The notes: generated by a model from the letters alone, not told the origin. A DNA stretch of 64,000 nucleotides from Pseudomonas sp. LS-2 (GCF_003605735.1 NZ_QXTJ01000002.1:137075-201074), one strand, 5' to 3'; counted from the stretch's first letter, positions 36,401 to 45,581 are shown. Program-made: numbers and translations.

Positions 36401-37228
36401 ATGCAACGTACATGGCTCATTTCCGGAATTAGCAGTGGCTTTGGTCGCAGCATGGCAGAACAGCTTTTGGCTGTTGGCGATCGAGTAGCGGGGACGGTGC
36501 GGTCCCTTTCGAGCGTGGAAGATTTGCAACGTCGCTATACCGATCAGCTTTGGGTAACCGAACTAAATCTCGACGAGATGGGCTCGATTCGTGAGGTAGT
36601 GGACAGTGCTTTTTCAGCGATGGGCAAGATAGATGTAGTCGTCAGCAATGCCGGTTATGGCTTGTTTGGTGCAGCAGAGGAAGCAACGGATGAGCAGGTT
36701 GTTCATCAGATTCACACCAATCTGCTCGGCTCAATTCAATTGGTACGATGTGCGCTGCCTCATCTGCGTATCGCAGGCGGCGGCAGAATCATCCAATTGT
36801 CGACCGTGGGGGGGCAAGCTGCTTTTCCTGGCGCTTCGCTATATCACGCCTCCAAGTGGGGAATAGAAGGTTTCATCGATTCTTTGAGCCGTGAAATTGA
36901 AGTGTTCAACATCGGCTGTACGCTCGTTGAACCAGGGGGCGCTCGTACGCAATTCCGCTACGGCAGTTCCCGCATTGGCCCACGTCTGCCAGCCTATGAC
37001 GTTTCTCCGGCGAGCATGGCGCGCCAGATGATTGAGGCGGGTACTGCAGTACCACCGGGAGATCCAGAAAAAATGGTCGCCCGGATCATCGAAAGCGCTA
37101 GCCAGATCCCGGCGCCCAAAAGACTCGTACTCGGAACGGATGCCTACACAGCCATGCATCAGCAACTCGCCCAACGGCTCGCTGAACTCGAACTACAGCG
37201 CGATCAGGCATCGTCGACCGATGCTTAA
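36401..37228 (+). CDS. SDR-family oxidoreductase
   Basis: 275-aa classical SDR: LISGISSGFGRSMAEQLL cofactor loop (7-24), SNAGYGLFG, catalytic Ser in LSTVGG and Y-H-A-S-K with the active-site Tyr/Lys. The EPGGARTQF region and C-terminus with KRLVLGTDAYTAM match the SDR group seen next to AraC cupin_6 regulators. It reduces or oxidises an unknown carbonyl compound. An in-frame GTG directly before the ATG is an unlikely start. Confidence 0.9.
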   Translation: MQRTWLISGISSGFGRSMAEQLLAVGDRVAGTVRSLSSVEDLQRRYTDQLWVTELNLDEMGSIREVVDSAFSAMGKIDVVVSNAGYGLFGAAEEATDEQVVHQIHTNLLGSIQLVRCALPHLRIAGGGRIIQLSTVGGQAAFPGASLYHASKWGIEGFIDSLSREIEVFNIGCTLVEPGGARTQFRYGSSRIGPRLPAYDVSPASMARQMIEAGTAVPPGDPEKMVARIIESASQIPAPKRLVLGTDAYTAMHQQLAQRLAELELQRDQASSTDA

Positions 37229-37347
37229 GGCCCCAAGTAGTTATTCAGGTATTGCACATCGGCGTTAAACCACCGCTGAAGCTCAGGGAAATTGAATACT
37301 GCAGCCGCTTCACTGAGGCGGCTGCAGGACAACTCGTCCGATGAGCG

Positions 37348-38124
37348 TCAGGATCGTGCTCGCCCAAGCCAGATGTCTGCCGCCGCGAGCGGGGTCAGGC
37401 CTTCACGACAGATCAGATGATCAAGCTCACTAATCACGGCATTGCCGAGTGTCAGGCGAGTGAGTCGCTCCAGCAGCTCATCAGGCATTCCTAGGGCGAT
37501 GTGCTCCTTGACGATAAGCGTGGCGTCATCTTGTCCGCCGAGCAGCCCCTTAGGTTCGGACAGCGGGCGGATACTGAACCGATGATGAAGGAACTGCGGG
37601 TGCCACAGCGGCACGACTACCCATTCATGGTGTTCAACGGCATTTTCAAAACGCTTGAAACAGTCTTCCTGAGTACCGTTTTCAAAGTGGTAACCGGCAG
37701 CCCCGAGACCGTATTGCTCAATCATTGCCCGAGAGAAGCGACTGATCCCCGCTCCGGGATTGATACCCTGAATCAGATGACTCATTCGTGCAGCTATCTC
37801 TGGGCGAAGCAAGTCGCTCACCGAAGCCACTTTGTCGACGGGCACGTAGTCGGGTACCCCCCAAATGCAGTAGGGCTGGTACAGCACACCAAGGTAACGC
37901 GTTTCATGGGCATACGGCGCCAGGTAGCCGCCGTGACTATCTGGCAGCCAAGCCGATACCAGCATGTCGACCTCGCCAGCGCCATAACGCTGGAACATCT
38001 CCTCGTGCGGTGAGGCGCTGGAGACTACCGAATAGCCGTGGGCTTCCAGAATACGTTGCACTACAGCCGCACTCGCGGCATGAAAGCTTAAATCGATGTG
38101 GCCCAAGCGAATCAGAGGTTTCAT
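37348..38124 (-). CDS. OpuAC/ProX-like substrate-binding protein without signal peptide
   Basis: 258-aa periplasmic-binding-protein fold of the glycine-betaine (OpuAC) kind: MKPLIRLGHIDLSFHAASAA, VDMLVSAWLPDSHGGYLAPY, and YQPYCIWGVPDYVP with aromatic residues that in this family cage quaternary amines. It has no signal peptide or lipobox, and no ATP-binding or permease genes are adjacent. An in-frame TTG overlapping the stop of the upstream beta-propeller gene could extend it by six residues; even then no signal appears. It may be a cytosolic binding or sensing protein. Function uncertain. Confidence 0.8.
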   Translation of the reverse strand: MKPLIRLGHIDLSFHAASAAVVQRILEAHGYSVVSSASPHEEMFQRYGAGEVDMLVSAWLPDSHGGYLAPYAHETRYLGVLYQPYCIWGVPDYVPVDKVASVSDLLRPEIAARMSHLIQGINPGAGISRFSRAMIEQYGLGAAGYHFENGTQEDCFKRFENAVEHHEWVVVPLWHPQFLHHRFSIRPLSEPKGLLGGQDDATLIVKEHIALGMPDELLERLTRLTLGNAVISELDHLICREGLTPLAAADIWLGRARS

Positions 38125-38138
38125 GTTCACCGCCGTTA

Positions 38139-39326
38139 TCAATGGGTTGGCGCCGGAGCGGCATCAATCTTCACCCGCAGCAAGCTGTAGGGCTTCACGC
38201 GCAGATCTTTGCCGTCGTGGAATCCAGCCTGGCGTTGGAGCTGGTTCGCAGTAAAGTACAAGTATCCATCGGGACCGATGGACAGAGTGTCGGGCCACAA
38301 CACACGTGGGTCGTGAACAATGGTTTGCCAACTTCCGTCAGCCAGACGTTTGCGGATGCCATTGTGTTCATAGTCCCCAGCGTACACTGCGCCTTTGGCA
38401 TCGGCTTCAAGACCGTCGGAGGCACCTTTTTCGCCGAGATCCTTCACAGCGGCTTCCAGTTGCTCCTCGGTCACATCAGGATTTCGCAGCAGATCAGTTG
38501 GCACCGAATAAAGGTGACGACCGGAGAGCGGGCAGAAATAAAGCGTCTTGCCGTCACTCGACAGAGCAATGCCATCCGATGCAACGGTCAGGGTTTTAGC
38601 TTTTCCATCCGGTCCTTTGGTGATCAAGGCGGGTTGCCCTTCGACCACCGGAATGAAATCGGGATCTGGAGACGTTGATTTCGCCCCGCTCAAACGCCGC
38701 ACGGCCTTACCGGTGGCGATATCCATCACAATGATTGCACCTGGGCCGGAGACCGAAGAGTCAGTCACGTAGACCGTGCCTTCCTTGCCGTTGCGAAAGT
38801 CAAAACGCATATCGTTGACGTAGGTGCTCGGGAGGATCACGTCGGCCGGGAATACCAGCGTCTTGACGACCTTGTTGCTAGCCAAGTCAACAGCGACTAA
38901 TTTCGCGCCGCCAGCTTTCGGGGCTGCAAAACCTGGAGCCGCTGTGTCGAGCAGCCAGACCCGGCCCTTGCCATCGGCAACCACACTTTGAACACTAATC
39001 AGGCCTTTGGCCGGATCTTTCGTATCCTCACGATTGAATGCCGCATCAGGATATGCGATCACCTTGCCGTCTCGAATTTCGCCTACCGTGAACGGCACGT
39101 CATCACCCCATTTCGGGTAGTTGACGAAAATGCGCCCGTTTTCAGCAACGGTGACGCCGGTGGGCATTGCGTCATGGAAACTAAATACCTGCTCCAGTTC
39201 GCCAACGGTCTTTTCAGAAGGTGCGGAGGATGGCAGCTGATGTGCGTCGGCGGCGAAGCTGGTTTGACTTACGGCGGCTATGGCAAGTGCAAGAGCTGTT
39301 CCGAAAAATGGGTATTTCATAGACAT
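38139..39326 (-). CDS. Exported MRJP/yellow-like beta-propeller protein
   Basis: 395-aa protein with signal peptide (YPFFGTALALAIAAVSQTSF, cleavage AFA-AD) and the major-royal-jelly/yellow-type propeller: GRIFVNYPKWGDDVPFTVGE, GLISVQSVVADGKGRVWLLD, YVNDMRFDFRNGKEGTVYVT and ASDGIALSSDGKTLYFCPLS. Bacterial members are annotated as L-dopachrome-tautomerase-related or SMP-30-like lactonases; activity is not established. GGGAG lies before the ATG. Its stop is within 15 bp of the next gene, so the pair is likely an operon. A paralogue lies at 48.7 kb. Confidence 0.88.
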   Translation of the reverse strand: MSMKYPFFGTALALAIAAVSQTSFAADAHQLPSSAPSEKTVGELEQVFSFHDAMPTGVTVAENGRIFVNYPKWGDDVPFTVGEIRDGKVIAYPDAAFNREDTKDPAKGLISVQSVVADGKGRVWLLDTAAPGFAAPKAGGAKLVAVDLASNKVVKTLVFPADVILPSTYVNDMRFDFRNGKEGTVYVTDSSVSGPGAIIVMDIATGKAVRRLSGAKSTSPDPDFIPVVEGQPALITKGPDGKAKTLTVASDGIALSSDGKTLYFCPLSGRHLYSVPTDLLRNPDVTEEQLEAAVKDLGEKGASDGLEADAKGAVYAGDYEHNGIRKRLADGSWQTIVHDPRVLWPDTLSIGPDGYLYFTANQLQRQAGFHDGKDLRVKPYSLLRVKIDAAPAPTH

Positions 39327-39378
39327 GAATGGGCTCCCTGACCTGCCGAAGCAGGCCAGTCAATATTGTGCGTGAGGA

Positions 39379-40392
39379 TTAGAAACCTTCGAGAACGATC
39401 TTGCCGGTCGCTTTGCCGCTTTCGATCAACGCATGGGCACGGCGCAGGTTTTCGGCATTTATCGCGCCAAAATGTTCGCCGAGGGTGGTTTTCAAGACAC
39501 CCTGATCGATCAGCTTGGCTACGCGATTGAGTAGACGATGTTGTTCGATCATATCCGGCGTCTCAAACAGCGATCGTGTGAACATCAGCTCCCAATGCAG
39601 CGACAGCGATTTACGCTTCAATGGCATGACATCAAGGCTTTCCGGATCATCGATCAGAGCTAGTTGACCTTGCGGACGCAAGGCTTCAATCAGTTGAGGC
39701 AAGTAGCTGCCGGTATGAGTCAGGCTGATGACGTGACTGACTTCACTGACCCCAATCTTCTCCAACTGCGCCACTAGTGGCTGGCCGTGATCGATCACAT
39801 GGTGAGCGCCTAAAGTTTTGACCCATTCACGTGTCTGGTCGCGGGAAGCGGTACCAATGACTGTGAGCTTTGTCAGCTTGCGAGCCAATTGAACGAGAAT
39901 TGAGCCCACGCCACCGCCTGCGCCGATAATCAGGAGGCTGTCGCCTTCGCCTCCGCCTTCTGCGACACCCAGGCGATCAAACAAAAGCTCCCAAGCCGTG
40001 ATTGAAGTGAGAGGCAAGGCTGCCGCATGTGCATTGTCGAGGGATTGCGGCTTGAGCCCAACAATGCGCTCATCCACCACGTGAAACTCGCTATAACTTC
40101 CCGGGCGAGCGATGGAGCCGGCGTAGAAAACCTCATCACCAGTTTTGAAAAGCGTGACGTCGCTCCCCACGCCTCGGACGATACCAACTGCGTCCCACCC
40201 AAGAACTTTCGGCTCGGACGCACTTGCGGCAGCGCGAACCCGAACCTTGGTGTCTACAGGATTTACTGAGATGGCTTTCACCTCAATGAGCAAGTCACGC
40301 GGGCCAGGAGTGGGTATGGGCAAATCCATATCGATGAGAGACTGTGGATCTTCAATTGGCAATGCTTGCTGGGTGTAGACGACAGCTTTCAT
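39379..40392 (-). CDS. Zinc-less alcohol dehydrogenase/quinone oxidoreductase (MDR)
   Basis: 337-aa medium-chain dehydrogenase/reductase. N-terminal GroES-like fold (SVNPVDTKVRVRAA, LGWDAVGIVRGVG) and Rossmann fold with LLIIGAGGGVGSILVQLARK. It lacks the structural-zinc Cys cluster, fitting the quinone-reductase/ZADH-like subgroup that reduces quinones or enones with NADPH. AAGGA precedes the ATG by eight bases. A palindrome TTCGTCTAGACGAA sits 55 bp upstream. The beta-propeller operon follows on the same strand after 52 bp. Confidence 0.9.
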   Translation of the reverse strand: MKAVVYTQQALPIEDPQSLIDMDLPIPTPGPRDLLIEVKAISVNPVDTKVRVRAAASASEPKVLGWDAVGIVRGVGSDVTLFKTGDEVFYAGSIARPGSYSEFHVVDERIVGLKPQSLDNAHAAALPLTSITAWELLFDRLGVAEGGGEGDSLLIIGAGGGVGSILVQLARKLTKLTVIGTASRDQTREWVKTLGAHHVIDHGQPLVAQLEKIGVSEVSHVISLTHTGSYLPQLIEALRPQGQLALIDDPESLDVMPLKRKSLSLHWELMFTRSLFETPDMIEQHRLLNRVAKLIDQGVLKTTLGEHFGAINAENLRRAHALIESGKATGKIVLEGF

Positions 40393-40446
40393 AGTGGCAG
40401 TCCTTTTTCAGACGAAGAATGCGGAATACTTGTTCTTATCTTGTCT

Positions 40447-40460
40447 TTCGTCTAGACGAA
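40447..40460. promoter_or_regulatory. Palindrome upstream of MDR gene
   Basis: TTCGTCTAGACGAA is a perfect 14-bp palindrome about 55 bp before the MDR start; a half-site CAGACGAAG lies some 30 bp closer to the gene. It differs from the HxlR-type site at 41.03 kb. Probable regulator site; the protein is unknown. Confidence 0.45.
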
Positions 40461-40611
40461 GGAAAACCGTCGGATCTGATTAACTCTTTCACCGTTTCCG
40501 TGAAAATCTCATTTCGGCGAGGATCAGGTACGGGTTCTGCCTAGATCCAATGCGCCAGTTGGGATGAAGCTGAAATGGATGGGCACAGTGCTGGTAATGT
40601 GTGGCTGATAG

Positions 40612-41016
40612 TTAGCGTGAATGGACGGACGGCCTGGCCACGTCATGCTGTTGAGCGTCAAAGTTGCCCTGAGCGTGCAGCAGCTCAGCTTGGTGTAGAC
40701 GAATCCAATCAAACAAAGCCTGCAGCGGGATTTCAAAGGATTTCCCCAACGGAGTGAGGCTGTACTCCACTGTCACGGGAGCGGTGTCGTTAACCCTACG
40801 ATTGACCATCCCATTTCGCTCTAGGCCTCTTAAATTATGGGCGAGCATTTTCTGAGAAATACCCTCGATAGACCGGCGTATCTCATTGAATCGCAAAGGT
40901 CCCTTCAATAGTCCGTAAATAATCAACGTGACCCATTTATCGGTGACCTGCAAATCTGCAAGCAGCTCTCTGCCTTGGCAAGGCGCCAGGGAAATTGGAG
41001 TTTCTTTTGGCGGCAC
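40612..41016 (-). CDS. HxlR-family redox-type regulator
   Basis: 134-aa winged-helix regulator: LADLQVTDKWVTLIIYGLLK, RFNEIRRSIEGISQKMLAHN and LRGLERNGMVNRR with the EYSLTPLGKS wing. A single Cys near the N-terminus (SLAPCQGRELL) occupies the position of the redox- or electrophile-sensing Cys of QorR/YodB-type members. The start is GTG with GGAGG eight bases upstream, and this ribosome-binding site lies inside the palindromic operator. Divergent to the quinone-reductase-like gene, its probable target. Confidence 0.92.
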   Translation of the reverse strand: MPPKETPISLAPCQGRELLADLQVTDKWVTLIIYGLLKGPLRFNEIRRSIEGISQKMLAHNLRGLERNGMVNRRVNDTAPVTVEYSLTPLGKSFEIPLQALFDWIRLHQAELLHAQGNFDAQQHDVARPSVHSR

Positions 41017-41030
41017 AGTAGTTACCTCCA

Positions 41031-41046
41031 GGTAACCTAGTTACGG
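41031..41046. promoter_or_regulatory. HxlR operator
   Basis: GTTACCTCCAGGTAAC: 7-bp perfect arms around CC, placed between divergent HxlR and quinone reductase genes, with further half-sites (GTTAC at 41050, GGGTAACC near 41100). It overlaps the Shine-Dalgarno of the HxlR gene, consistent with autorepression. Confidence 0.75.
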
Positions 41047-41111
41047 ACACGTGCCTAATTGTCGCCAGATTCTCATCGGATATTCTAGATTTTTATTACG
41101 GGTAACCGGTG

Positions 41112-42035
41112 ATGGTTCAGACAATGAGAGCAGTGGTGGTTGAAGGTGAAGGTGGTCCGGAGCTGCTGCAGGTGCGCGAACTGAAACGGCCAGTAGCCGG
41201 ACCTGGGGAAGTGGTGGTCAAAGTTGAATACGGATCGGTAAACGCCGTTGATCGGCGTGTCAGGGAGGGTTATCTGAGGGAGTATGCACCTCGCCCCTAT
41301 ACAGCCGGGTCAGATTTCTCAGGAGTCGTTGAGGAAGCTGGTGAGGGGGCAGATCTTCCACCCGGCACTCGTGTCTTCGGGGGGCTGATGCCGAACACTG
41401 GAGGCTACGCCGAATACGTCAAGATCGATGCCGTCAATCTTGCCCGCATTCCGGATAATGTCAGTTTCCAGCAGGCTGCTTCGTTGCCCGTAGCTGGCCT
41501 GACAGCGTGGTCGGCAATCATTGCTCTAGGGAAACTGGGGCCGGGCCAGAAAGTGCTCATTCAGGGCGCCTCTGGTGGCGTGGGTCATCTTGCAGTGCAG
41601 ATGGCGCATCACTTGAAGGCACATGTCATTGGCGTGGCATCAGCACCAAACCTTGGTTTCGTACGATCACTTGGAGCCAACGAGGCGTTAAATTATGCGG
41701 ATTCAAATTACACTCAATTGCTGAGTGATTTGGATTTGGTCATAGATGGCGTGAGTGCCGAGAGCATCGCTTCGATCTACCCTGCAGTGAAGCCTGGCGG
41801 ACGAGTATTTAGCTTATTTGACCTGCCCCCTACTGCGCCTGATGGAGTGACCGCCGAGTTCCTTGCAGGCGGAACTGGACCTGGAACCGTGCGAGAAAAG
41901 CTCGAAAATCTGATCGACATGGTGAGTTCCGGGAGCCTGACTCCTTACATCTCCGAGATATTCGCCTTGGAGTTGGCCGGGCTCGCCCAAGAATCACCTC
42001 GCCGGGGTAAGGTTCTGATAAACCCACGATATTAA
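41112..42035 (+). CDS. NADPH-dependent quinone oxidoreductase-like MDR
   Basis: 307-aa zinc-less MDR enzyme: VEYGSVNAVDRRVREGYLRE, TAGSDFSGVVEEAGEGADLP, and VLIQGASGGVGHLAVQMAHH as the NADPH-binding turn. Reduces quinones or enones. An in-frame ATG four codons on (MRAVVVEGEGG) is an alternative start. The divergent HxlR gene with its palindromic operator mirrors the QorR/Qor arrangement, so induction by quinone-like electrophiles is likely (inference). Confidence 0.9.
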   Translation: MVQTMRAVVVEGEGGPELLQVRELKRPVAGPGEVVVKVEYGSVNAVDRRVREGYLREYAPRPYTAGSDFSGVVEEAGEGADLPPGTRVFGGLMPNTGGYAEYVKIDAVNLARIPDNVSFQQAASLPVAGLTAWSAIIALGKLGPGQKVLIQGASGGVGHLAVQMAHHLKAHVIGVASAPNLGFVRSLGANEALNYADSNYTQLLSDLDLVIDGVSAESIASIYPAVKPGGRVFSLFDLPPTAPDGVTAEFLAGGTGPGTVREKLENLIDMVSSGSLTPYISEIFALELAGLAQESPRRGKVLINPRY

Positions 42036-42104
42036 TGTCACCTATTACCAACGGCGCTGAGCATCAATAGTTTTCACAGCTTGCGCGTTGTTGATCACAC
42101 CCGC

Positions 42105-43085
42105 TCATTTGAGCGGGCTCGCGGAAGCTGTTTTTTTACGTGCTCCCATGCTGACGAACAGGATGCCTCCGGCGATGGCCACTACACCAATGGTCAGGGA
42201 GATTGTCATGTGTTCCCCGAGTGTGATGACCGATACCAACAATCCAACGATGGGCACACCAAGCATGGCTGAGGACATGCTTGTGGTGGATAGCCACATG
42301 CTCGCAGCGTTGACCGCACAGAAGCAAAAAGCAGTAGCGAGTGGGCCCACGAATAAGATGATTTCCCAGAAAGACCGGGAGCCATCACCTGTGAAGGGGC
42401 CCTCGATCATATGAGCGAGAACGAGCAACGGAACCGCCGCAATACACATTTGCCAAGGGGCGAGCTGATAGGCGCTGGATTTTCCTTTGTAATGGCGCAA
42501 ATGGAGAATGCAGAGTGCCCAGCAGAATGATGCAGCGAGCAGTAAAAGATTCGCCTTCATAACGGCGTGATCACCCCAGTCGAGCGCCAAGGGATTGAAC
42601 AACATCGAGACTCCCACGATCCCCAGAAGCGTTCCGAAAAGTTGCGATCGGCTCAGCCTTTCCTTGAAGAAAAACACAGCAGCCGGCGTGACCCACAGAG
42701 GGGTGGTATACGCGAGCACGGCGGATCGGCCAGCAGGGATTTCTGCCATGGCAATCGATCCCAGGACGGTGAAAGCCAACATCTGCAGTAAACCCACGCT
42801 AAGCAGCAGTGGGATGTCTTGCCGGCTCGGCAGCTTGAGGGTACCGGTCAATAGTTGTAAGGCAAACAATGTCGCGGCACCGGTCACGAATCGTGCTGCT
42901 GAAAACCAAATTGGAGTGATGTGAGACAGCCCGGATTTCATGACCGGCCAATTGGCTCCCCAAATCAGGATGGCAACGACCAGTAAGGTCACGCCCTTGG
43001 TCCGGTTGGAGAAGACGGTTACACCCATTGCCTGTTGCGGGCTTGTGACGCCGGTGCCGCTACAGTGATCGCTCGTGTTTCTCAT
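42105..43085 (-). CDS. EamA/DMT-family exporter
   Basis: 326-aa permease with ten helices in two EamA repeats ([20 protein letters not shown], and [20 protein letters not shown] starting the second half). The start ATG gives [13 protein letters not shown] and has a GGGGA element; a longer in-frame start overlaps the divergent gene. The divergent AsnC/Lrp regulator 134 bp away suggests an amino-acid or derivative exporter. It converges on the quinone reductase. Confidence 0.88.
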   Translation of the reverse strand: MRNTSDHCSGTGVTSPQQAMGVTVFSNRTKGVTLLVVAILIWGANWPVMKSGLSHITPIWFSAARFVTGAATLFALQLLTGTLKLPSRQDIPLLLSVGLLQMLAFTVLGSIAMAEIPAGRSAVLAYTTPLWVTPAAVFFFKERLSRSQLFGTLLGIVGVSMLFNPLALDWGDHAVMKANLLLLAASFCWALCILHLRHYKGKSSAYQLAPWQMCIAAVPLLVLAHMIEGPFTGDGSRSFWEIILFVGPLATAFCFCAVNAASMWLSTTSMSSAMLGVPIVGLLVSVITLGEHMTISLTIGVVAIAGGILFVSMGARKKTASASPLK

Positions 43086-43219
43086 TGCCCTATCCCCACA
43101 AGTGTGATGAAGATATTTTAAATTGCGGACGCCAGAGAAATTCTCTGAAGTCCGAAGCAACACGAGCTGTGTCAGTAAAAAAATTCTTTGAAAATAGCTT
43201 TTTGGAGATTAATTTCCTT

Positions 43220-43714
43220 ATGACCCGATTGGACAGGACTGACATCAACATCCTAAACATGTTGCAGGATGATGCCCGGATCACTAACGCTGAACTGGCT
43301 CGTTCGGTCAATCTATCGCCCACGCCGTGCTTCAACAGAGTCAAGGCGATGCAGGAGAAAGGGTTGATCCGTCAGCAGGTGACTCTTTTGGATCCAGAAC
43401 CCCTAGGCCTTCACTTGAACGTGTTTATCCACGTCAGTCTCGAAAAGCAGGTGATTGAGGTATTGGCTCGATTCGAGGCCGCAATTGCCGAACGTCCCGA
43501 GGTCATGGAATGCTATTTGATGTCCGGCGATGCTGACTACCTAATCAGGGTGCTCGTCTCGTCGATTCAAGATCTGGAGCGTTTTATCCTGGAGCACCTC
43601 AGCAAAATCCCGGGAGTCGCCAACATTCGCTCCAGCTTTGCGCTAAAGCAGGTGAGGTACAAGACCGCGCTTCCGTTGCCTCCGAATGGTATGACCCTAT
43701 TGAGCAAGCGCTGA
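43220..43714 (+). CDS. Lrp/AsnC-family regulator
   Basis: 164-aa regulator: [23 protein letters not shown], then [20 protein letters not shown], followed by the RAM ligand domain ([32 protein letters not shown]). The start ATG with GGAG upstream gives a normal Lrp length; a 45-residue in-frame extension is not family-like. Probably senses an amino acid and controls the divergent EamA exporter. Confidence 0.92.
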   Translation: MTRLDRTDINILNMLQDDARITNAELARSVNLSPTPCFNRVKAMQEKGLIRQQVTLLDPEPLGLHLNVFIHVSLEKQVIEVLARFEAAIAERPEVMECYLMSGDADYLIRVLVSSIQDLERFILEHLSKIPGVANIRSSFALKQVRYKTALPLPPNGMTLLSKR

Positions 43715-43907
43715 CAATATTTTCTAGAGCCTTGCACGAGATCAGTATGTTGGCCTAAGTCATGGATGTTGGTTCACCGCCCTGTTCTTAGCAGTGGCGC
43801 CCTCTGCTATGTCGATGGGACAGTCGAGGAATCAACGAGATAGATCAGCCGATATTTTTCGCTCAGTCCCCGCTGGCTACATCTCTCAAAGAAACGGTAT
43901 GATATCA

Positions 43908-43919
43908 AACCGATCGGTT
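43908..43919. promoter_or_regulatory. TetR operator upstream of TetR gene
   Basis: AACCGATCGGTT, perfect 12-bp palindrome (AAACCGATCGGTTC in context) about 30 bp before the TetR start. Two related sites follow the gene, giving consensus GAACCGAYCGGTTC. Confidence 0.75.
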
Positions 43920-43949
43920 CTTTAAGTTTTTCAACTCGCGAGATGTGTC

Positions 43950-44498
43950 ATGGGCAGACCCCGAAAATTCAGTCGAGAAGAAGTGCTCGAAAAGGCGCTC
44001 CCGGTGTTTTGGAAACATGGATTTGCTGGGACGTCCCTGCAGCATTTGGAGCAGGCTACCGGGGTTAATAAATCAGGCCTGTACTCTGAGTTTCGAGACA
44101 AGGAAGACCTGTTTTTCAACGCTCTTGCTTACTACTACCAGCACAGAGGAGCACCTGAAATTCTGAGCGCACAACCTCTGGGGTGGGCCAATATTGAAAG
44201 CTTTTTGCGGCTGGGAGAAAGGCAAGAAAATGGGTGCACCGGGTGTTTTTCGGTCAACGCGCTGCGTGAAATCTCGACCCTGTCCGACGGCATACGCCAG
44301 CTTTTGATCGACAGCCACCGTCGCTTGATGCCTGAGGTGGTGGCGAACGTGCAAGCGGAGCAAACCAGGCTCCCGGCCGAGCTAATCGCCGACTTGGTGA
44401 TGGTGTTCTTTTCTGGCGTTTGTGTTGAGAGCAGTCTGCAGACCAAGGACGCAGTCGATCCTGTCGGCCACTTCATGCAAGCGGTAAAGCTGCTTTAA
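43950..44498 (+). CDS. TetR-family regulator of the AHL-lactonase-like module
   Basis: 182-aa TetR: HTH GRPRKFSREEVLEKALPVFW, HGFAGTSLQHLEQATGVNKS, GLYSEFRDKEDLF. The ligand domain has the ENGCTGCFSVNALREI Cys-pair segment common in this TetR group. An operator palindrome precedes the gene and two more lie in the promoter of the following metallo-hydrolase, so it likely represses itself and that gene. Confidence 0.92.
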   Translation: MGRPRKFSREEVLEKALPVFWKHGFAGTSLQHLEQATGVNKSGLYSEFRDKEDLFFNALAYYYQHRGAPEILSAQPLGWANIESFLRLGERQENGCTGCFSVNALREISTLSDGIRQLLIDSHRRLMPEVVANVQAEQTRLPAELIADLVMVFFSGVCVESSLQTKDAVDPVGHFMQAVKLL

Positions 44499-44506
44499 AT
44501 TATTTT

Positions 44507-44569
44507 GAACGGATCGGTTTTTTATCTTGCCGACTCGCTGCTGGTAACCTATATTGAACCGGTCGGTTC
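44507..44569. promoter_or_regulatory. Two TetR operators in the metallo-hydrolase promoter
   Basis: GAACGGATCGGTTT (44507-44520) and GAACCGGTCGGTTC (44556-44569; perfect 6-bp arms) match the palindrome in front of the TetR gene. They start 49 bp apart, about 150 bp before the metallo-hydrolase start. Confidence 0.72.
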
Positions 44570-44717
44570 TAAATAGTCTAGTGCCGCTCAAAGACCGGAT
44601 CTGTCTGTCCTTTCCGGTTTTTCCATAACCCAGTTCATTTTCGGTCCCGTCGAGTGCTCAAAACTCGACGTTGGCGAAGCCTTGCCTCGATTAAGGGCAA
44701 CCAGCAGGAGAATTACC

Positions 44718-45581
44718 ATGGCGTTGAAAATTCATCCCATCAATCTCGGCAACATGCAGCTCGACTCCAGTGGCCTGGTCCTGTTCCGTAACCCAGGTGA
44801 AACGGTGACGATTCCTGTTTTGGGATTTCTTATTACTGGTGGTGAGGAGCCGATTTTGGTGGACACTGGTTCGCGAAGCATCGAGCAGTACGCCGCTTTC
44901 GGTCTGCCTTACGAAGTAACTCCAGAGATGACACTTGAGTATCACCTTGCGCAACACGGTATGCGCATGAAGGACATCCGCCACATCCTCCATACCCATG
45001 CCCACATCGACCACGTCGGCATGACGGATCTCTTCCCCATGGCAACCACCGTAGGCATCTCGCGCCGCGAGCTGGAGTTCGCAGCTTCCGGAATTATGGG
45101 CCCGCTGATGTACACCGCGGCCGACACCAAGCATCTGATTGATCGTCTGCATACTCGTGGTGCGATTCGTTTGTTCGATGTCGACGGCACTTTTGAAGAA
45201 GAGGTCATTCCCGGAGTCGCTGTTCGCCTTTCGGGTGGCCATACCCCAGGCTCCCTGTCGATCCTCGTCGAGACAGACGAAGGTATGGCTAACATCTGTG
45301 GTGATATTGCCTACAACCTCCAGGACCAATTGATTGACCCGATCCTTGATCAGGCCGCGCACGAGCCAACTATTACTGCGAACCGTGCAATGTCGACTCT
45401 TGAAGAAAAGAAAGCGCTCAAGCGCGCCCTTGCGGACAGCAAGTTCTTGCTGCCTAGCCACGACGTCCCAGCGCTTATTCGTAACGGGAAAGTAGTGGGC
45501 GTGATGAACGATGCGATTTCCAATCCCAAGGCCGATGTAACCCACGCTGCCAATTACACCCTGATTGAAGGCAAGGCATGA
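44718..45581 (+). CDS. Metallo-beta-lactamase-fold AHL-lactonase-like hydrolase
   Basis: 287-aa cytosolic hydrolase with the dinuclear zinc motif H-T-H-A-H-I-D-H-V-G near residues 91-100, a third ligand in LSGGHTPGSLSIL and a fourth in NICGDIAYN, plus LLPSHDVPAL near the end. The overall pattern fits the N-acyl-homoserine-lactonase family; quorum quenching is possible, but many members open other lactones. AGGAG precedes the ATG. It is under the TetR module and followed by overlapping and adjacent genes for a tiny membrane protein and an MFS exporter. Confidence 0.9.
   Translation: MALKIHPINLGNMQLDSSGLVLFRNPGETVTIPVLGFLITGGEEPILVDTGSRSIEQYAAFGLPYEVTPEMTLEYHLAQHGMRMKDIRHILHTHAHIDHVGMTDLFPMATTVGISRRELEFAASGIMGPLMYTAADTKHLIDRLHTRGAIRLFDVDGTFEEEVIPGVAVRLSGGHTPGSLSILVETDEGMANICGDIAYNLQDQLIDPILDQAAHEPTITANRAMSTLEEKKALKRALADSKFLLPSHDVPALIRNGKVVGVMNDAISNPKADVTHAANYTLIEGKA

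Noticed and set aside
44691..45545. 284-aa open frame opposite the lactonase-like gene
   Set aside because: Shadow of a gene with full zinc motif, ribosome-binding site and operators.
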